From the NCBI RefSeq assembly GCF_035556675.1, contig NZ_DATMFZ010000083.1, forward strand, positions 6,409 through 70,408: DNA of 64,000 nt, in the 5' to 3' direction. Shown here piece by piece: positions 34,078-42,622 of the stretch. The stretch's first letter is position 1. Each line of letters begins with the position of its first letter. The notes below the pieces were generated by a model. The model did not search any database. It saw nothing but the letters and a program-made list of their open reading frames with translations, and was not told where the DNA came from. A program made the position numbers and the translations under genes. The stretch comes from Geminicoccus sp035556675. Its GTDB lineage: Bacteria > Pseudomonadota > Alphaproteobacteria > Geminicoccales > Geminicoccaceae.

Positions 34078-35202
34078 TCACATCTCGCAGATGCGGCCGA
34101 GCAGGACCGGCCGCGATGCGCCGGTGACGGCCGGCAGGTTGGCCGGAATCCGGTCGATGCGCAGGGAGGCCAGGAGCGCGAAGGCGATCGCTTCCTTGGC
34201 ATCCGGATCGATTCCGGCCGCGGCCGAGGTGACGAGGCTGGCATCGCCCAATGCCTGGTCCAACCGCGCCATCAGATGGGCATTGCGGACCCCACCGCCG
34301 CTGGCCACGATCTTGACCGCACCCGGGGCATGGCGGGCGATCGCCTGGGCGATGGTCTGTGCGGTGAGCTCGGTGAGCGTGGCCAGCAGGTCGGCCTCGG
34401 CGAGACCCGAGCGATGCAGCAACCTTTCGGCCATGGCGGCGCCGAATTCTTCCGGGCCGGTCGAGCGCGGCGGCGGCATGGCGAAGAACGGGTGGGCCAG
34501 GAGCTCGGCGAGCAGGCCCTGGTCGATCCGGCCGCGCGCGGCCCAGGCGCCGTCGGCGTCATGAGTCAGGCGGCCCTGCGTGGCCGCGCGTACCGTGGCG
34601 TCCAGGAGGCTGTTGGCGGGGCCGGTGTCGAAGCCGGTCACGCTGCCGTCGCCGGCAAGGATCGTGACGTTGGCGATGCCGCCGAGGTTGAGCGCCACCA
34701 CGGTATGGCCCGGCTCGGCCAGGAGCAGCTGGTCGATGAAAGGCACCAGGGGCGCGCCCGAGCCGCCGAGCGCCACATCCGCGGAGCGGAAATCGCTCAC
34801 GACCGGGCAGTGCAGCGCTTCGGCCAGAAAATGGGGATCGCCCAACTGGAGCGTGGTGACGCCGTGCTCGTGGTAGACGGTCTGGCCGTGCAGCCCGACC
34901 AGGTCCGGGGAAAGACCCAGCCCGCCGCAAAAAGCGCTGGCCGCCTCGGCGTAGAAGCGGCCGAGTGCCGTGTGCAGCCGGGCGAGCCCGGCCGTGTCCA
35001 GCGCCAGCACCTGGCGCGGCACCAGGGCCAGGCTGTCAGGCTGGGGCACGGTGCGGTGCGCCAGCGTGGCGAGGCGGGGCTTCGGTCCGGCGCTCACCCG
35101 CACCAGCGCCAGGTCCAGCCCGTCCATCGAGGTGCCGGACATCATGCCCAGCACCAGCCGGTCGGGCTTGGCCGCGACCTCGGTCGCAGCCAGCTGGTTC
35201 AC
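34078..35202 (-). CDS. anmK: anhydro-N-acetylmuramic acid kinase
   Basis: AnmK (374 aa) opens and phosphorylates 1,6-anhydro-MurNAc to MurNAc-6-phosphate in cell-wall recycling. The phosphate-binding motif is LGMMSGTSMDGLDLALV (about 18-34), with GDPHFLAEALHCPVVSDFRS, NLGGIANVTIL and the C-terminal VASGGGVRNAHLM. The GTG start (MNQLAATEVAAKPDRL) overlaps the SDR stop by four bases. It is the last gene of a five-gene minus-strand chain. MurQ, the next enzyme of the pathway, is not in the window. Confidence 0.95.
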   Translation of the reverse strand: MNQLAATEVAAKPDRLVLGMMSGTSMDGLDLALVRVSAGPKPRLATLAHRTVPQPDSLALVPRQVLALDTAGLARLHTALGRFYAEAASAFCGGLGLSPDLVGLHGQTVYHEHGVTTLQLGDPHFLAEALHCPVVSDFRSADVALGGSGAPLVPFIDQLLLAEPGHTVVALNLGGIANVTILAGDGSVTGFDTGPANSLLDATVRAATQGRLTHDADGAWAARGRIDQGLLAELLAHPFFAMPPPRSTGPEEFGAAMAERLLHRSGLAEADLLATLTELTAQTIAQAIARHAPGAVKIVASGGGVRNAHLMARLDQALGDASLVTSAAAGIDPDAKEAIAFALLASLRIDRIPANLPAVTGASRPVLLGRICEM

Positions 35203-35978
35203 AGCATCCCCGGATAGGCGCCACCATCCAGCATCAGCGACTGGCCGGTGAAGAAGCCGGCATGAGCCGAGCACAGGAAGGCGCAGAAGGCGCCGAGCTC
35301 GGCCGGGTCGCCGAAGCGGCCGGCAGGCGTGGCGGCCACGGCACCCGCCTCGATCTGGGCCAGCGGCGTGCCGGTGCGCTCGGCGCGGACCCTCATGTTG
35401 TCGTTCAGCCGCGCGGTCTTGAACGGCCCGGGCATCAGGCTATTCACCGTCACGTTGCGCGCGGCGTATTCCTTGCAGACCCCGGCCAGGGCCGAGGTCA
35501 GGCCGGCGCGTGCCGCCGAGGACAGCGCCAGTTCGGCGCGCGGCGACTTCACCACCGAGGAGGTGATGTTGACGATCCGGCCGAAGCCACGCTCGGCCAT
35601 GCCGTCCACCGTGGCGCGGATCAGCATGAGCGGGGTAAGCATCACGCTGTCCACCGCCTGGTGCCAGGCCTCCTCCGGAAAGCTGCGCCAGTCGCCCATG
35701 GGCGGCCCACCCGTGTTGGTCACCAGGATGTCCGGCTCCGGGCAGGCCTCCAGCAGGCGGGCCCGGCCATCGGCGGTGGTCACGTCGACCGCGACCGGGG
35801 TGACGGTGACGCCGTACTTCTTGGCCAGGCCGTCGGCCGCGGCCTTCAGGTCGGCTTCGCCGCGCGCGCAGATGGTGAGATGCACCCCGGCGGCGGCCAG
35901 CGCTTCGGCGCAGGCGTGACCCAACCCCTTGCTGGCGCCGCCCACGATCGCCCGGCGTCCAGCGATACCGAGATCCAT
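35199..35978 (-). CDS. SDR family oxidoreductase with substituted catalytic residues
   Basis: A 259-aa short-chain dehydrogenase/reductase, annotated as 3-oxoacyl-ACP reductase-like in many genomes. The nucleotide-binding GGASKGLG is at 13-20. The catalytic Ser is in VNITSSVV (Ser-140), but the positions of the Tyr-xxx-Lys pair read Ser-153 and Arg-157 (LALSSAARAG), so the usual proton relay is missing. The N-N-A-G motif reads NTGG. The C-terminal FFTGQSLMLDGGAY is normal. The ATG overlaps the hdaA stop by one base. It may be a non-catalytic or altered-mechanism branch of the family. Confidence 0.85.
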   Translation of the reverse strand: MDLGIAGRRAIVGGASKGLGHACAEALAAAGVHLTICARGEADLKAAADGLAKKYGVTVTPVAVDVTTADGRARLLEACPEPDILVTNTGGPPMGDWRSFPEEAWHQAVDSVMLTPLMLIRATVDGMAERGFGRIVNITSSVVKSPRAELALSSAARAGLTSALAGVCKEYAARNVTVNSLMPGPFKTARLNDNMRVRAERTGTPLAQIEAGAVAATPAGRFGDPAELGAFCAFLCSAHAGFFTGQSLMLDGGAYPGML

Positions 35979-36706
35979 CAGCCATTCTCCTCCGTTGGTT
36001 CGGCGACATCCTCGCCGCCCCGCCCCGCCAGGTCCACCAGGACGCTGCGGGCCAGCACAGTCGTGACAGGGCGGCGGGCGCGCAAGGAAGCGCGGTCCAG
36101 CTCGCCCACGATCCGGCGCACCGCGGCAAAGCTGCGCGGCCCATGCGCCAGCAGCCACTCGACCGCCCCCTTGTCCGGCCGCAGGCCGCGGTCGGCCAGC
36201 TGCTTGACATAAAGGGCCGCCAGCAGCGCGTCGTCGGGCGGGCCGATCTCCACCAGGCTGGCGAGCGCCAGGCGCGAGCGCAGGTCCGGCAGCGCCAGGC
36301 GCCAGCCGGCCGGCGGCAGGGTCGCGGTCAGCAGCAGGCTGCCGCGCCGCTCGGTCACCAGGTTGAACAGATGGAACAGGACCTGCTCGTCCCAGACCAG
36401 ATCGGCCTCGTCGATGGCGAGGCAGCTGGCGGGTGCGGGGAACAGGTCGCGGGGCGGCAGGAGCCAGGGGCCGGCACTTTCCAGCCAGACCGCATGGGCG
36501 CGGGCTGCCCAGATCCGGGCCAGATGGGTCTTGCCCGAGCCTTCCGGGCCGAACAGCACCGTCACCGGCGTGGGCCAGTCCGGCCAGCGGTTCAGATGCG
36601 CCAGCGCTGCCGCGTTGGACGAGGACGGCAGGAAATCCTGCTCCTCGCTGCGCTCGGTGTGCGGCAGGTCGAGGGCGAGCTGCTGGTGCGGGGCAAAGTG
36701 GGTCAA
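35978..36706 (-). CDS. hdaA: DnaA-related regulatory inactivator HdaA
   Basis: A DnaA-like AAA+ protein (about 242 aa) without the DnaA DNA-binding domain IV. HdaA, with the DNA clamp, drives hydrolysis of DnaA-ATP to limit re-initiation. The N-terminal QLALDLPH holds a clamp-binding motif (QLxLxL). Walker A is FGPEGSGKTHL (about 60-70) and Walker B is CLAIDEAD. The TTG start (MTHFAPHQQLAL) has GGGGAG four bases upstream; an ATG at 36736 would lengthen it by ten residues and overlap the upstream gene by 17 bases. Neighbours pgsA-like and DUF2066 genes are the usual context in alphaproteobacteria. Confidence 0.85.
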   Translation of the reverse strand: MTHFAPHQQLALDLPHTERSEEQDFLPSSSNAAALAHLNRWPDWPTPVTVLFGPEGSGKTHLARIWAARAHAVWLESAGPWLLPPRDLFPAPASCLAIDEADLVWDEQVLFHLFNLVTERRGSLLLTATLPPAGWRLALPDLRSRLALASLVEIGPPDDALLAALYVKQLADRGLRPDKGAVEWLLAHGPRSFAAVRRIVGELDRASLRARRPVTTVLARSVLVDLAGRGGEDVAEPTEENG

Positions 36707-36719
36707 GGGGCTCCCCGGA

Positions 36720-37319
36720 TCAGCTGCGTGCGGCACGGCCGGGCAGCCGGCGCAGGGCCATGGCCAGGTAGGCGGCGGCCGAGACGAGCGTGAGCAGCAC
36801 CAAGAGCGGCAGGAGCCAGGCCGCCAGCAGATTCATGATCGGGAGGAACTCCGCGGCATCCACCAGCACGGCACCGACATAGGACAGCTGGACCGCGGTG
36901 GCCGCCTTGCCCAGGAGCGAGGGCATCACGGCGAACCCGGAAACACCCATCTGCAGCGCCAGCGCGCCGACTGCCACCAGCACGTCCCTGGCCAGCACCA
37001 GCGCCACCAGCCAGACCGGCACCAGTTCCTGCCAGGTGAGCGTCAGCAGCGCGCCGGTCATCAGCAGCTTGTCGGCCAGCGGGTCCAGCACGGCTCCCAG
37101 CCTGGTGGCGAGCCCCAGCCGCCTGGCGAGCAGGCCGTCCAGCGCATCGGTCAGGGCGGCCAGGGCGAACAAGGCAGCCGCCCAGCCATAGGCCCGCCCC
37201 AGCAGCAGGAGCAGGATCGGGACGACCAGGACGATGCGCAGGGCCGAGAGCAGGTTGGCGAGATTCAGGTCGGACGCGGGGCGCCCACCGCCCGCCCTGC
37301 CGTCCGGCGCGGCGCTCAC
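36720..37319 (-). CDS. CDP-alcohol phosphatidyltransferase family protein
   Basis: A 199-aa membrane enzyme of phospholipid synthesis. The family signature D-x2-D-G-x2-A-R-x8-G-x3-D-x3-D is complete in DALDGLLARRLGLATRLGAV followed by LDPLADK (about 58-85), which binds two metal ions and CDP-diacylglycerol. About five hydrophobic helices are present. It most resembles PgsA (phosphatidylglycerophosphate synthase) in size, but the alcohol acceptor cannot be settled by eye. The GTG start overlaps the DUF2066 stop by four bases. Confidence 0.88.
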   Translation of the reverse strand: MSAAPDGRAGGGRPASDLNLANLLSALRIVLVVPILLLLLGRAYGWAAALFALAALTDALDGLLARRLGLATRLGAVLDPLADKLLMTGALLTLTWQELVPVWLVALVLARDVLVAVGALALQMGVSGFAVMPSLLGKAATAVQLSYVGAVLVDAAEFLPIMNLLAAWLLPLLVLLTLVSAAAYLAMALRRLPGRAARS

Positions 37320-38425
37320 CCGCCGATGGTCGACATCGGCCGGTCGCCCACGCGCCCCAACCGCCATCCTTCGATCTCCTGGCTCAGTGCCAGGCCGCGC
37401 CGCTGCAAGGCGGCCTGCAACCCTTCCACACTACCCACATACCCGAGCACGATCCTGGCCTCCCTGCGGGTCAGCCGCTCGATCCTGGTCGAGCGGATCT
37501 CCGGGGTGTCCGCAAGCGCGCGCCTTATTTGAACCCAGCTGGAAAGGTCGGCAAGCGGGACGCTGGCGGAGAGCAATTCCACTGCCGCGTCGCTGCGCAC
37601 GCTGGCTTGGCCGATCTGCCGGTCCAATGCCGCCAGCAGGGCCGTGGCCGCCGCCGGATAGTCGGCCTGCCCGTCGGGCCCGGGCGGCACGCCCAGCGCC
37701 GGGACGGCCTGCACCAGCCCGTCGCGGTCCAGATATTGCCCGCTCACCACCAGGCCCTGGCTGCCGTCGGTCGCAGGTGCGGCATGTGCCACCAGCACGG
37801 CATCGGCACCATAGCGCTCGGCCATCGGCTGAAGCGTCCCGGCATCGCCGGCCAGCGCCTGGGCCTCGCCGACCGCCAGATCCTGCGCATCGCCCAAGGG
37901 GAGGATCGGCTCGACCGCCACCGACTGGCCGGCGGCCTCCAGCACCGCACTGCGCCAGGGGTCGCCGTCCAAATACGGGTCGCCGCCCGGGGAATAGGCC
38001 AGCACCACGGTCGGCAGGGTCGGCACCAGCGCATAGGAGAGGCCGTTGCGGCTCAGGAGTTCCTGGACCGGCTCCTGGCGGAAATCCACGGTGAGGCGGG
38101 CCGAGTAGGAGCGTGCACCTACCTGCTCCTGCTGGATCTCGAAGCTGCGCACGTAGCGGTCGATCTGCCCTGGCGCGACCTCGGGCAGGCTCGCCGGGTC
38201 GCGGCCGGACAGCCGCGCCATCAGACGCTGCAATGCCGCCACCTGACCTTCCTGCAACGCCTGGCTGCGCGCCTGGACCGCGTCGTCCGCCTCGGCCTGG
38301 ACGGGGACGTCGCGCTCGATGAACTGGCGCTGCTGGACGGCCTGGCCAGCGGCCTGGCCCGGCTGGCCCAGCAGGAGAAGCGCGCCCAGCACCAGCAACG
38401 CTATCGACGGACGGCGCGCGGCCAT
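37316..38425 (-). CDS. DUF2066-containing exported protein
   Basis: A 369-aa protein with a signal peptide (IALLVLGALLLLGQPGQAAG). The mature part begins VQQRQFIERDVPVQAEADDA, typical of DUF2066, where an oxidised-stress or envelope role has been proposed but no biochemical function is established. Residues about 30-220 form the DUF2066 domain; the remainder includes repeated strands ending in an RRGLALSQEIEGWRL tail. First gene of the minus-strand chain leading to the phosphatidyltransferase and hdaA, so transcription of all five may start just upstream. Confidence 0.82.
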   Translation of the reverse strand: MAARRPSIALLVLGALLLLGQPGQAAGQAVQQRQFIERDVPVQAEADDAVQARSQALQEGQVAALQRLMARLSGRDPASLPEVAPGQIDRYVRSFEIQQEQVGARSYSARLTVDFRQEPVQELLSRNGLSYALVPTLPTVVLAYSPGGDPYLDGDPWRSAVLEAAGQSVAVEPILPLGDAQDLAVGEAQALAGDAGTLQPMAERYGADAVLVAHAAPATDGSQGLVVSGQYLDRDGLVQAVPALGVPPGPDGQADYPAAATALLAALDRQIGQASVRSDAAVELLSASVPLADLSSWVQIRRALADTPEIRSTRIERLTRREARIVLGYVGSVEGLQAALQRRGLALSQEIEGWRLGRVGDRPMSTIGG

Positions 38426-38596
38426 GGCAGATCACCCCGACGCGAGGACGAGCGGAAAGCGCATCGCACCGATTTCGGTGGTCGCGCCGGGCGGAAGGGA
38501 CCACGGGAACCGCGGGCTGGCAAGCCTCCGCCGGCATCCTCGCATGGGGCAACGCTGGGCCGGGGTGCCCTGATGCGCAACGCCAAGGAGCAACGG
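38426..38596. promoter_or_regulatory. divergent region between DUF2066 gene and purM
   Basis: A 171-base gap between divergent genes must contain promoters for both the hdaA-containing chain and purMN. AAGGAG before the purM GTG is clear. No riboswitch-like fold, PurR-type operator or other palindrome is obvious to me. Confidence 0.4.
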
Positions 38597-39709
38597 GTGG
38601 CAAAGGGGCAGACTGGCGGGCAGGCCGGGGCGCAGCCCGGCGGCAGGTATGCGGAGGCCGGGGTCGACATCGAGGCCGGCAACGAACTGGTCCGCCGCAT
38701 CGACGGGCTCACCCGCGCCACCGCGCGGCCAGGTGCGAGCGGTGCGCTCGGCGGGTTCGGCGCGTTGTTCGACCTGAAGGAGGCGGGCTATCGCGACCCG
38801 CTCCTGGTTTCCTCGACCGACGGGGTCGGCACCAAGATCCTGCTGGCAGCGAAGACCGGGCAGGTCGAGGGCATCGGCATCGATCTCGTCGCCATGTGCG
38901 TGAACGATCTGGTGGTCCAGGGGGCCGAGCCCCTGTTCTTCCTCGATTATTTCGCGACCGGCCGGCTGGAGGCCGAGGCCGGGACCCGGATCGTGGCGGG
39001 CATCGCGGAAGGCTGCCGGCAGGCGGGCTGCGCGCTGATCGGCGGCGAGACCGCCGAGATGCCACAGATGTACGCGCCCGGCCATTTCGACCTGGCCGGC
39101 TTTGCCGTGGGTGCGGTCGAGCGCGACGCCTTGCTGCCCCGCCCGGATGTCCAGGCTGGCGACGTGCTGCTGGGCCTGGCCTCGTCGGGCGTGCACAGCA
39201 ACGGCTTCTCGCTGGTGCGGCTGGTGCTGGAGGAAAGTGGCGCCGACCTGGCGGCCCCTGCCCCGTTCGCGCCGGAGCAGAGCCTGGGCGACGCGCTGCT
39301 GACGCCTACCCGCATCTATGTGCAGAGCTGCCTGGCGGCGATCCGGGCGGGCGGGGTCAAGGCGCTGGCGCACATCACCGGCGGCGGGCTGGAGGAGAAC
39401 CTGCCGCGGGTGCTGCCCGAGGGTGCCCAGGCGGTGCTGGACACGGCCGCCTGGGAGCTGCCCGGCGTGTTCCGCTGGCTGGCCCTGCAGGGCCGCCTGC
39501 CCCAGGCCGACCTGCGCCGCACCTTCAATGCCGGCATCGGCATGGTGCTGGCGGTGGCGCCAGAACGGGCCGATGCGCTGCACCGCCTCCTGACGGAAGC
39601 AGGCGAGACCGTCCACCGGATCGGCCGGATCGCTCCGCGCGCCGCGGGCGTACCGGCCGTCGTCTTCGAGCACGCCGAGAGCGCATGGCCCGCCCCGTCA
39701 CCGTCCTGA
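38597..39709 (+). CDS. purM: phosphoribosylformylglycinamidine cyclo-ligase (AIR synthetase)
   Basis: PurM (370 aa) closes FGAM to aminoimidazole ribotide with ATP, the fifth step of purine synthesis. Motifs are YAEAGVDIEAGNELVRRI at the N-terminus, LVSSTDGVGTKILLA (about 75-89), ALIGGETAEMPQMY and SSGVHSNGFSLVR. The GTG start is chosen because AAGGAG lies six bases upstream; an ATG eight codons earlier has no such site. The last 25 bases overlap the start of purN, so the two purine enzymes are coupled. Confidence 0.95.
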   Translation: MAKGQTGGQAGAQPGGRYAEAGVDIEAGNELVRRIDGLTRATARPGASGALGGFGALFDLKEAGYRDPLLVSSTDGVGTKILLAAKTGQVEGIGIDLVAMCVNDLVVQGAEPLFFLDYFATGRLEAEAGTRIVAGIAEGCRQAGCALIGGETAEMPQMYAPGHFDLAGFAVGAVERDALLPRPDVQAGDVLLGLASSGVHSNGFSLVRLVLEESGADLAAPAPFAPEQSLGDALLTPTRIYVQSCLAAIRAGGVKALAHITGGGLEENLPRVLPEGAQAVLDTAAWELPGVFRWLALQGRLPQADLRRTFNAGIGMVLAVAPERADALHRLLTEAGETVHRIGRIAPRAAGVPAVVFEHAESAWPAPSPS

Positions 39710-40332
39710 TCTCGGGCAGCGGCTCCAACCTCCAGGCGCTGATCGATCGCCAGGCGGGCAGCAGCTACGAGATCGTCCAGGTCATCAGCAATGTCGCGGG
39801 CGTGGGCGGCCTGGCGCGGGCGGCCGCGGCCGGCATCCCCACCAGGGTGATCGAGCACCGGGCGTTCGCCAGCCGCGCCCTGTTCGACGCGGCTCTCGGC
39901 CAGGCCCTGGCCGAGAGCGGCGCCGAGATCGTCTGCCTGGCCGGCTTCATGCGCATCCTGGGGCCGGAGCTGGTGCAGGCCTGGAGTGGACGGATGCTGA
40001 ACATTCACCCGGCCCTCCTCCCCTCGTTCAAGGGCCTGCACACCCATGAGCGGGCGCTGGCGGCGGGCGTGCGCGTCCATGGCTGCACGGTGCATGTGGT
40101 CCGCCCGGCGCTGGACGACGGGCCGGTGGTGGTCCAAGGCGTCGTGCCGGTGCTGCCCGGCGACGATCCCGCCATGCTGGCAGCACGGGTCCTGGAGGTC
40201 GAGCACCAGGCCTATCCGCTGGCGCTGGAACTGGTCGCGTCCGGCCGGGCACGAGTAGGCGACGCGACGGTCGAGCTGGCACCCGGCCAGCCCGGCCTCG
40301 TCGTCCATCCGACCCTGGCCGGCGCCGGATGA
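39685..40332 (+). CDS. purN: phosphoribosylglycinamide formyltransferase
   Basis: PurN (215 aa) transfers formyl from 10-formyltetrahydrofolate to GAR, the third purine step. Motifs are VLISGSGSNLQALID near the N-terminus, the catalytic Asn/His in MLNIHPALLPSFKGLHTHE, and the Asp in VRPALDDGPVVVQ. The ATG overlaps the end of purM by 25 bases. Order purM-purN is common. The stop lies 22 bases from the stop of the opposing TPR/SH3 gene, with no clear terminator between. Confidence 0.95.
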   Translation: MARPVTVLISGSGSNLQALIDRQAGSSYEIVQVISNVAGVGGLARAAAAGIPTRVIEHRAFASRALFDAALGQALAESGAEIVCLAGFMRILGPELVQAWSGRMLNIHPALLPSFKGLHTHERALAAGVRVHGCTVHVVRPALDDGPVVVQGVVPVLPGDDPAMLAARVLEVEHQAYPLALELVASGRARVGDATVELAPGQPGLVVHPTLAGAG

Positions 40333-40354
40333 GCGATCGCAGGCGCTCCGCCGG

Positions 40355-41491
40355 TCAGTTGACCGGCGTCAGCCAGCGGCGGAACACCCAGCCCTGCGGC
40401 TCGTCGTTCTGCGACACTCGGTACCAGCCCTCCTCCTGCTGGTCGACCACCACGATCTCGCCGCCGCTGAACGCGCCCTGGCGCTCGAACCGGGTGCCCG
40501 GGCCGGCCCGGACGCTCACGGCGGCCACCACGCGGAAGCGCTCGCCCATGGCCTGATCGGCAGCAGGCTCCGCGGCGGGTGACTCTGCGGCGGCGACGGG
40601 CTCGGGCGGCGGGGCGGGCATGGTCGCCGGAGCCGGTGCTATGTCGGCAGAAGCGGTCGCACGCTGGCCGGCCGGGAGGGCTGTGGGCTCCGCGGCGGCC
40701 GGAGGCGCTGCCTGGGGCCCGGACGGCGCTGGTGCTGCCTGCGCCGGCAGATCCGGATCGAGTGCCGCGGATGGCGGCGCTTCCCCTCCTGTCCGCGTGA
40801 TCGGCACCACGACCGAGCGCAGGGCCGGCGTTGCCTGGACAGGTGCGGACACGGGTTCGCCGGCGGATGCCGGTGCGGCGGGTGCGGCTGCCGGCGTCGT
40901 GCCCCCATCGGCCGGGGCCGCAGGTGCTCCGGCGGACGAGCTTCCGTCCAGCGCCTCGAGCATCGACGCCAGCTCGGCATTGCCCGGCTCGACCAGCAGG
41001 CCATGGCGCAGGTCGGTGCTCGCCCCGGTCAGGTCGCCGGCCGCCATGCGTAGCTGCGCGCGTCCGCGCAACGCCCGGACATCGTCGGGCGAGATCAGGA
41101 GCGCCTGGTCGAAATCGGCCTGCGCCTCCCCGTGCTGGCCAGCCCCGGCACGGGCATTGCCGCGCTGGACGAAGGCGAAGACCAGGTTGCGCCGGAGCAT
41201 GGGCGTGTCCGGGTTCAGCCGCTCCGCCTTACGATATTCCGCGATGGCGGCGTCCTGGTCGCCGAGCCGGGACAGCGCGGCGCCCAGATTGTTGTGGGCG
41301 ACCGCAATGTCGGCCGGCGCCAGTTCGCCGGAAACCAGCACCGTGCGAAAGGCATCCGCCGCCTCGGCAAACCGGCCGGCTGCATAGGCGTTCACGCCCG
41401 CCCGCACCTGATCGCTGAGCTGGGCAGACGCGCCCGTTGCCGACAAGGTCAGCAGGCCGGCGCCGACCAGCGCGGCTAGCCGCATTCGCAT
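40355..41491 (-). CDS. exported TPR and SH3-domain protein
   Basis: A 378-aa periplasmic protein. The signal peptide is MRMRLAALVGAGLLTLSAT to GASA. Three to four TPR repeats occupy about residues 22-165 (for example AHNNLGAALSRLGDQDAAIA). A long Ala/Pro-rich linker runs from about 180 to 300, followed by a bacterial SH3 domain (about 305-378, AAVSVRAGPGTRFE and WYRVSQNDEPQGWVFRRWL). The ATG has GGAGG upstream. SH3b domains often bind cell-wall peptides and TPRs bind proteins, so an envelope scaffold is plausible, but no specific function is known. Confidence 0.85.
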   Translation of the reverse strand: MRMRLAALVGAGLLTLSATGASAQLSDQVRAGVNAYAAGRFAEAADAFRTVLVSGELAPADIAVAHNNLGAALSRLGDQDAAIAEYRKAERLNPDTPMLRRNLVFAFVQRGNARAGAGQHGEAQADFDQALLISPDDVRALRGRAQLRMAAGDLTGASTDLRHGLLVEPGNAELASMLEALDGSSSAGAPAAPADGGTTPAAAPAAPASAGEPVSAPVQATPALRSVVVPITRTGGEAPPSAALDPDLPAQAAPAPSGPQAAPPAAAEPTALPAGQRATASADIAPAPATMPAPPPEPVAAAESPAAEPAADQAMGERFRVVAAVSVRAGPGTRFERQGAFSGGEIVVVDQQEEGWYRVSQNDEPQGWVFRRWLTPVN

Positions 41492-41598
41492 GGGTTCCTC
41501 CGAAAGTTTGGCGGAAGTTTCCACCATGTCGCAGGGAGGACAACCACGCGGGGGCGAGTTTCGCCGGAAAAATCCGGGTATCGATTGTCGCAACCTCG

Positions 41599-41646
41599 GC
41601 CAGATCCGGGGCCAGCCAGATCCGGGCCGAGCCGGATCCGAGCTTG
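41599..41646. repeat. three tandem copies of a 16-bp unit
   Basis: The 12-base core GCCAGATCCGGG starts at 41599 and 41615 exactly, and a variant GCCGGATCCGAG starts at 41631, a strict 16-base period. The array lies between the nudC stop and the TPR/SH3 gene start on the minus strand. It could be an operator array or a young minisatellite. Confidence 0.75.
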
Positions 41647-41649
41647 TCC

Positions 41650-42585
41650 TCAGGCTTCCGCCAGCCACTCCTCGATCAGGAACCGGGCGATGCTGTCCTC
41701 GCGCGGCAGGAGCACCGGGCTGCGTTCCGGATCGGCCAGGATCTGGCGCGGGATCCACAAGGCGTCCTCCAGCTCGTCCTGGTCGATCCGCAGCTGCGCG
41801 GTTTCCGCCTCCGCACGGAAGCCCAGCATCAGCGACTGGGGAAACGGCCAGGGCTGCGAGGAACGGTACTGGATGGTGCGCAGCCGGATACCCGCCTCCT
41901 CCTCGATCTCCCGCTCCACCGCCTGCTCCAGGCTCTCGCCCGGCTCCACGAAGCCCGCCAGGGTCGAGTACATGCCGGGCGGGAAGCGCGGCGAGCGGCC
42001 GAGCAGCGCCTGGTCGCCATGGGTGACCAGCACGATGACGGCGGGGTCGGTGCGCGGGAAATGCTCGCGGCCGCACTGGGGACAGGTCCGGGCATGGCCG
42101 CCCTGGGCCGGCAGGGTCGCACTCCCGCAGCTGCCGCAGAACCGGTGGGTGCTGTGCCAGTGCAGCAGCGCCCTGGCCGAGGCCAGGAGCCCAGCCTCGT
42201 GGGGCGGCAGCACCGGCCCGACGCTGCGCAGGTCGACCAGCGGCAAGGTCGCCTGGACCGGATCGTCCAGTTCGGCGGCGAAATAGGCGACACCGTCGAT
42301 CACGCCCAGGAACAGGGCACTCTCGTCGAGCTCGCGACCGAGATCGGCCACGGTGAGGAAGCCGGCATGGGGGCCGTCCTCGGCCTCCAGGATCGCGAGG
42401 TTCAGCCCGTGCGCCAGAACCACCCGCGTGGTCCGGTCGGCCCGGCGGCTGGCGAGCCAGGCGAGGTCCTTGCGATAGGCGGCGGCGCGGTCGAAGCCCA
42501 CGGAGGAATAGACATGCGGCGGCGGTCGGAACGGGCGGGGCAAGCGGTCGATCTCCCTTGAAGCCGATTGTTCGGCGGCTGCCAT
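41650..42585 (-). CDS. nudC: NAD(+) diphosphatase / NAD-capped RNA decapping Nudix hydrolase
   Basis: NudC (311 aa) hydrolyses NADH and removes NAD caps from RNA. An N-terminal domain is followed by a four-cysteine zinc ribbon (FCGSCGSAT and RTCPQCGREHFPR), the Nudix box GFVEPGESLEQAVEREIEEE (about 215-235), and the NudC-specific SQPWPFPQSLMLGF. The ATG (MAAAEQSASREIDRLP) is close to the SRP RNA promoter, which reads the other way. It precedes the TPR/SH3 gene by 158 bases in the same direction. A good Shine-Dalgarno is not seen. Confidence 0.92.
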   Translation of the reverse strand: MAAAEQSASREIDRLPRPFRPPPHVYSSVGFDRAAAYRKDLAWLASRRADRTTRVVLAHGLNLAILEAEDGPHAGFLTVADLGRELDESALFLGVIDGVAYFAAELDDPVQATLPLVDLRSVGPVLPPHEAGLLASARALLHWHSTHRFCGSCGSATLPAQGGHARTCPQCGREHFPRTDPAVIVLVTHGDQALLGRSPRFPPGMYSTLAGFVEPGESLEQAVEREIEEEAGIRLRTIQYRSSQPWPFPQSLMLGFRAEAETAQLRIDQDELEDALWIPRQILADPERSPVLLPREDSIARFLIEEWLAEA

Positions 42586-42586
42586 C

Positions 42587-42617
42587 TTGCACGCGCGCGC
42601 CCGAGCGTCGATATAGC
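42587..42617 (+). promoter_or_regulatory. predicted promoter of the SRP RNA gene
   Basis: TTGCAC at 42587-42592 and TATAGC at 42612-42617 (19-base spacing) lie just before the predicted RNA 5' end at about 42623. The -35 box touches the nudC start codon on the other strand, so the two divergent promoters overlap. The long spacing makes the call moderate. Confidence 0.5.
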
Positions 42618-42622
42618 GTCTC

